A stretch of DNA of 36,851 nt from positions 1 through 36,851 of the forward strand of contig NZ_MSCI01000010.1 of the NCBI RefSeq assembly GCF_002954585.1, written 5' to 3'. Position numbers and translations under genes: made by a program. The DNA is from Vibrio chagasii (lineage in GTDB: Bacteria; Pseudomonadota; Gammaproteobacteria; Enterobacterales; Vibrionaceae). The notes below the pieces were generated by a model that worked only from the letters and a program-made list of their open reading frames with translations, did no database searches and was not told the origin of the DNA. Below, piece after piece: positions 33,373 to 36,851 of this stretch (position 1 is the first letter of the stretch; every line of letters begins with the position of its first letter).

Positions 33373-35214
33373 ATGAGTTTTAAAGATTTACGTGATTTTA
33401 TCGACCATCTTGAAAGCATTGGTCAGTTGAAACGCATTTCTCACCCAGTCGACCCAGACTATGAAATGACCGAAATTAGCGACCGTACTCTACGTGCTGG
33501 TGGCCCGGCTCTTCTGTTCGAGAATCCGATAGGTTATGACATGCCTGTTTTGACCAACCTATTTGGTACCCCTAATCGTGTAGCGATAGGCATGGGACGT
33601 CAGGAAGTTAAAGAGCTGCGCGAAGTGGGCAAGTTATTGGCTTACTTAAAAGAGCCAGAGCCGCCGAAAGGTTTTAAAGACGCGATTGATAAGTTGCCCG
33701 TGTTCAAGCAAGTATTGAACATGCCGGCTAAGCGTCTTCGTAAAGCAGCATGCCAACAAGTCGTGTGGCAAGGCGACGAGGTCGACCTAGATAAAATTCC
33801 AGTAATGAGCTGTTGGGCTGACGATGTCGCGCCACTACTTACTTGGGGTTTGACGGTTACCCGTGGTCCGAACAAGAAACGCCAAAACTTAGGTATCTAC
33901 CGCCAACAAAAGATTGGTAAGAACAAAATTATCATGCGTTGGTTGGCTCACCGTGGTGGTGCGTTGGATCTACGTGACTGGGCTGAACAGAATCCAGGTA
34001 AGCCGTTCCCAGTATCTGTCGCGTTTGGCGCTGATCCTGCAACGATTCTTGGCGCGGTAACACCAGTGCCAGATACCTTATCGGAATACGCTTTTGCAGG
34101 CCTGCTACGTGGTAGCAAAACTGAAGTGGTTAAATCGATCAGTAATGACCTAGAAGTCCCTGCGAGTGCTGAAATCGTGATGGAAGGTTACATCGATCCG
34201 AATGAATTCGCTGACGAAGGGCCTTACGGCGATCACACTGGTTACTACAACGAGAAAGAAAAGCACAACGTGTTTACTATTACTCATGTAACCATGCGTG
34301 AGAACCCGATTTACCACAGCACATACACAGGTCGCCCGCCAGATGAGCCAGCGGTACTGGGTGTTGCATTGAATGAAGTGTTTGTTCCTATTCTTCAAAA
34401 GCAATTCCCAGAGATAGAAGATTTCTATCTACCACCGGAAGGTTGTTCGTATCGAATGGCAGTGGTGACCATGAAGAAGCAGTATCCTGGTCACGCTAAA
34501 CGAGTGATGATGGGGGTATGGTCTTTCTTACGTCAATTCATGTACACCAAGTTTGTATTGGTGTGCGATGAGGATGTTAACGCTCGCGACTGGTCAGAAG
34601 TTACGGCTGCGATGTGCAAACATATGGACCCGTCTCGTGATACCTTGATGATAGAGAATACGCCAATTGATTCGTTGGACTTTGCATCACCGGTCGTTGG
34701 ACTAGGTTCTAAGATGGGCTTAGACATCACTAAGAAGTGGGATGCGGAGCTAGCGTTGTCGCCTGATGTGCAATCTACACCAGAAAACAGCGATCATATT
34801 GAAGGTGGTTTAGCTGAACTAACCAAAGCTCATCCTGAAATCCTTGATATTCACCTGCAGAACGACAATGCCAGCATGGTTGTGCTATCGATAGATAAAC
34901 AAGCTGCAGGTAATGGTAAGAAAATCATGGATGCGGTTTGGTCTCAATTTGATGAGAACAAGTTCGTTATTGTTTGCGATGGTGATGTTAACGTGAGTGA
35001 CTGGAACGACATCATCTGGGCGGTAACCACCAGAATGGATCCAGCGAGAGATACCTTGTTCCTTCAGGATGAAACAGGGCACTCCCAAATGGGTCTCGAT
35101 GCCACCAATAAGTGGGAAGGTGAATGCTTGCGTGAGTGGGGCGTTCCTATCACAAAAGATCCTGAGCTGGTCAAAAAGATCGATAGCATCTGGGAACAAC
35201 TAGGAATTGTATGA
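33373..35214 (+). CDS. ubiD: UbiD decarboxylase with duplicated C-terminal domain
   Basis: 613 aa. The prenylated-FMN enzyme that decarboxylates 3-octaprenyl-4-hydroxybenzoate in ubiquinone synthesis. The active-site block EGPYGDHTGYY starts at Glu282. It is about 115 residues longer than E. coli UbiD. The extra length is a second copy of the C-terminal domain: residues 373-456 (VMMGVWSF; KFVLVCDEDVN; HMDPSRDTLMI; SKMGLDITKKW) recur at 513-581 (KIMDAVWSQ; KFVIVCDGDVN; RMDPARDTLFL; SQMGLDATNKW), and the family's normal end follows only the second copy. The stop overlaps the next gene's ATG by 4 nt. It heads a ubiD-ferredoxin-fre unit. Confidence 0.95.
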   Translation: MSFKDLRDFIDHLESIGQLKRISHPVDPDYEMTEISDRTLRAGGPALLFENPIGYDMPVLTNLFGTPNRVAIGMGRQEVKELREVGKLLAYLKEPEPPKGFKDAIDKLPVFKQVLNMPAKRLRKAACQQVVWQGDEVDLDKIPVMSCWADDVAPLLTWGLTVTRGPNKKRQNLGIYRQQKIGKNKIIMRWLAHRGGALDLRDWAEQNPGKPFPVSVAFGADPATILGAVTPVPDTLSEYAFAGLLRGSKTEVVKSISNDLEVPASAEIVMEGYIDPNEFADEGPYGDHTGYYNEKEKHNVFTITHVTMRENPIYHSTYTGRPPDEPAVLGVALNEVFVPILQKQFPEIEDFYLPPEGCSYRMAVVTMKKQYPGHAKRVMMGVWSFLRQFMYTKFVLVCDEDVNARDWSEVTAAMCKHMDPSRDTLMIENTPIDSLDFASPVVGLGSKMGLDITKKWDAELALSPDVQSTPENSDHIEGGLAELTKAHPEILDIHLQNDNASMVVLSIDKQAAGNGKKIMDAVWSQFDENKFVIVCDGDVNVSDWNDIIWAVTTRMDPARDTLFLQDETGHSQMGLDATNKWEGECLREWGVPITKDPELVKKIDSIWEQLGIV

Positions 35215-35480
35215 GCTACCAAGTAGTCTTGTATCCAGAAAACATCAGTTTCACCGTAGAAAAAGGGCAAACGGTCTTGGATGCTGCGCTCAACAGCGAT
35301 ATCTATTTCCCTAACCGTTGTCAAGTTGGCGCATGTGCGATGTGCATGTGCAAAAAATTAGAAGGGCAAGTGAGTTACCACCTTGAACCCATGCTCACAG
35401 AGAAAGAGCAGCAACAGGGTTGGATTTTCGCTTGCCAAGCATTTGCAGAAAGTAATTTAGTTCTAACCTTTGCCGATTAA
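35211..35480 (+). CDS. 2Fe-2S ferredoxin-like protein
   Basis: An 89-aa plant-type [2Fe-2S] ferredoxin with cluster ligands Cys37, Cys42, Cys45 and Cys75 (RCQVGACAMC and FACQAF). The rest is the short beta-grasp fold. Its start overlaps the ubiD stop (ATGA), and fre begins 20 nt after its stop. The position suggests it exchanges electrons with the Fre flavin reductase, in effect a split version of the ferredoxin-reductase fusion proteins; that is inference. Confidence 0.9.
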   Translation: MSYQVVLYPENISFTVEKGQTVLDAALNSDIYFPNRCQVGACAMCMCKKLEGQVSYHLEPMLTEKEQQQGWIFACQAFAESNLVLTFAD

Positions 35481-35500
35481 GGGTTAGTGAGAGGAAGAAC

Positions 35501-36214
35501 ATGACTATTAAATGTAAAGTTAAGTCTATCGAGCCTTTGGCTTGTAACACTTACCAAATCCTGCTTCACCCAGAGACACCAGTTGCCTTTAAAGCTGGTC
35601 AGTACCTGATGGTTGAAATGGGTGAGAAAGATAAGCGTCCATTTTCAATTGCGAGCAGCCCTTGTCGCCATGAAGGTGAATTAGAACTACACATTGGTGC
35701 TGCTGAACACAATGCTTATGCATTAGAAGTAGTTGAAGCAATGAAAAAGGCACAAGCTGAAGATGGCGATATCGCGATTGATGCGCCACACGGTGATGCG
35801 TGGATTAAAGAAGAGAGCGAACGCCCTCTACTATTGATTGCTGGCGGTACGGGTTTTAGCTACGTACGGTCGATCCTGGATCACTGCATTGCACAAAACA
35901 GCAAGAAAGAGATTCACCTTTACTGGGGTGCAAAAGACGAGTGCCAGCTATACGCGAAAGAAGAGCTTGTTGATATTGCAGAAAAGCATAGCAATGTACA
36001 TTTCGTACCTGTAGTAGAAGAGGCGCCGGAAGTTTGGCATGGCCAAACTGGTAATGTGCTTGAAGCAATTACACAAAGCTTCGAATCACTGGCTGATTTT
36101 GATATCTATATTGCAGGTCGCTTTGAAATGGCGGGCGCAGCAAGAGACCTATTTACACAAAATAAAGAAGCAAAGCGTGACCATATGTACGCAGATGCTT
36201 ACGCGTTTATCTAA
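35501..36214 (+). CDS. fre: NAD(P)H-flavin reductase Fre
   Basis: A 237-aa soluble reductase that reduces free FMN or riboflavin with NAD(P)H. The flavin site is RPFSIASSP and the nucleotide site is LLIAGGTGFSYVRSILD; the C-terminus IYIAGRFEMA...YADAYAFI matches E. coli Fre. Reduced FMN made here could feed UbiX/UbiD cofactor synthesis, and in luminous vibrios the same family supplies luciferase. It is the last gene of the operon, before a strong terminator and an rRNA operon. Confidence 0.95.
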   Translation: MTIKCKVKSIEPLACNTYQILLHPETPVAFKAGQYLMVEMGEKDKRPFSIASSPCRHEGELELHIGAAEHNAYALEVVEAMKKAQAEDGDIAIDAPHGDAWIKEESERPLLLIAGGTGFSYVRSILDHCIAQNSKKEIHLYWGAKDECQLYAKEELVDIAEKHSNVHFVPVVEEAPEVWHGQTGNVLEAITQSFESLADFDIYIAGRFEMAGAARDLFTQNKEAKRDHMYADAYAFI

Positions 36215-36235
36215 TGATTCCTTTAGATTTAGTGC

Positions 36236-36264
36236 AAAAAGAGAGCAGAAATGCTCTCTTTTTT
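36236..36264 (+). terminator. terminator after fre
   Basis: AAAAAGAGAGCA (36236-36247) pairs with TGCTCTCTTTTT around a GAAA loop, then Ts. Confidence 0.92.
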
Positions 36265-36324
36265 ATATTTAGGTGAACTATTAGACACTTAACCTCTATT
36301 TATTCATTTCTTATGAAAAAGTAG

Positions 36325-36352
36325 TTGCTAAGCTGAAAGGGTTCCCTATAAT
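36325..36352 (+). promoter_or_regulatory. rRNA operon promoter P1
   Basis: TTGCTA (36325-36330) and TATAAT (36347-36352), 16 bp apart, followed by GC-rich GCGACCCC, typical of promoters under ppGpp control. AT-rich sequence upstream could act as an UP element. Confidence 0.82.
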
Positions 36353-36441
36353 GCGACCCCCACTGAGACGGCAGGCGCCATAAGGCTTCAGCAATAATCA
36401 GTAAGACGGAAAGCGACAAAAAATTAATTTTCAAAAAGTGT

Positions 36442-36469
36442 TTGACACTGAATGTTAATTCGCTAGAAT
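36442..36469 (+). promoter_or_regulatory. rRNA operon promoter P2
   Basis: TTGACA (36442-36447) and TAGAAT (36464-36469), 16 bp apart, with a GC-rich discriminator (GGCCGTCC) and an A/T-tract UP-like region at 36418-36437. It is about 117 bp downstream of P1, the usual tandem arrangement. Confidence 0.85.
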
Positions 36470-36521
36470 GGCCGTCCACTTCGAGAGGCTCCTTACTAAA
36501 AAGGAACGCTTAAGAAGTTAA

Positions 36522-36557
36522 GCTCTTTAACAATTTAAACCTATCAATCTGTGTGGG
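36522..36557 (+). promoter_or_regulatory. rRNA leader antitermination site (boxA and boxC-like)
   Basis: GCTCTTTAACAA (36522-36533) is the boxA element bound by NusB/NusE, and TGTGTGGG (36550-36557) resembles boxC. The remaining leader to 36749 holds dyads expected for RNase III processing and no gene. Confidence 0.85.
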
Positions 36558-36749
36558 CACTCGTTGATGAATATCACTAAGTTTGTTTTCGCTTTTTAAA
36601 AGCAAAGGCAAATGTGAAACTTCGGTTTCAACTTGATTTCAATGAACTGAGTGACCAATTCGAATCGCAAGATTCGGCACAGTCAATTCACAGTCACTAT
36701 TCGTAAGAATAGGGAATGTAATCAGTATTCATTGAGTCGACAAAATCTT

Positions 36750-36851
36750 AAATTGAAGAGTTTGATCATGGCTCAGATTGAACGCTGGCGGCAGGCCTAA
36801 CACATGCAAGTCGAGCGGAAACGAGTTATCTGAACCTTCGGGGAACGGTAA
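36750..36851 (+). rRNA. 16S ribosomal RNA, 5' end (partial)
   Basis: The sequence AAATTGAAGAGTTTGATCAT followed by the universal GGCTCAG and GAACGCTGGCGGCAGGCCTA is the mature 16S 5' end. Only 102 nt lie in the window; the gene runs off the right edge. Too little is present for species placement. Confidence 0.98.

Overview
The window looks like the chromosome 1 origin-side region of a Vibrio (Vibrionaceae, probably close to the Splendidus group). Supporting points are the protein sequences, the thiCEFSGH operon beside a cluster of parS centromere sites, a CsrB-type RNA with a GacA/VarA-type box, and the enterobacteria-like order gppA-rhlB / trxA-rho and ubiD-fre. The genus is inferred from recognised sequences; no search was run.

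Layout. 1-300: tRNA-Asp and tRNA-Trp, each followed by a hairpin terminator, probably the tail of an rrn operon to the left. 396-2373: a Fur-box-preceded, Tat-exported multicopper oxidase and the fluoride channel CrcB. 2375-8803: a TPP riboswitch controlling thiC-thiE-thiF-thiS-thiG-thiH, which makes the pyrimidine and thiazole halves of thiamine and joins them. 8854-13394: Xaa-Pro aminopeptidase, a LysR regulator divergent from a Bcr/CflA-type efflux pump, and a small unknown protein. Three parS sites (5048, 8734, 11931) lie across these two regions. 13464-15882 (minus): a four-gene bufferin operon (precursor BufA, MNIO enzyme BufB, partner BufC, DoxX). 16114-18390: uvrD with an SOS box. 18440-21479 (minus): tpx, a CsrB-family RNA of about 450 nt with its upstream GacA/VarA-type box, and gamma-glutamyltranspeptidase. 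21571-24102 (minus): LysE/RhtB exporter, AraC regulator, RarD-type permease. 24283-27366 (plus): recQ, a DUF3630-like protein, and a queuosine-precursor transporter behind a likely preQ1-I riboswitch. 27459-30272 (minus): gppA and rhlB. 30384-36214 (plus): trxA, rho, a secreted unknown, ubiD with a duplicated C-terminal domain, a 2Fe-2S ferredoxin, and fre. 36325-36851: tandem rRNA promoters, leader with boxA, and the first 102 nt of 16S rRNA.

The window is therefore mostly housekeeping chromosome bounded by rRNA/tRNA material on both sides in the same orientation. No transposons, phage genes, CRISPR arrays or integron sites were seen. The most interesting content is non-coding or recently described: the parS cluster (two of the sites are inside genes, in different reading frames), the CsrB-type RNA, the preQ1 and TPP switches with visible expression platforms, and the bufferin peptide operon.
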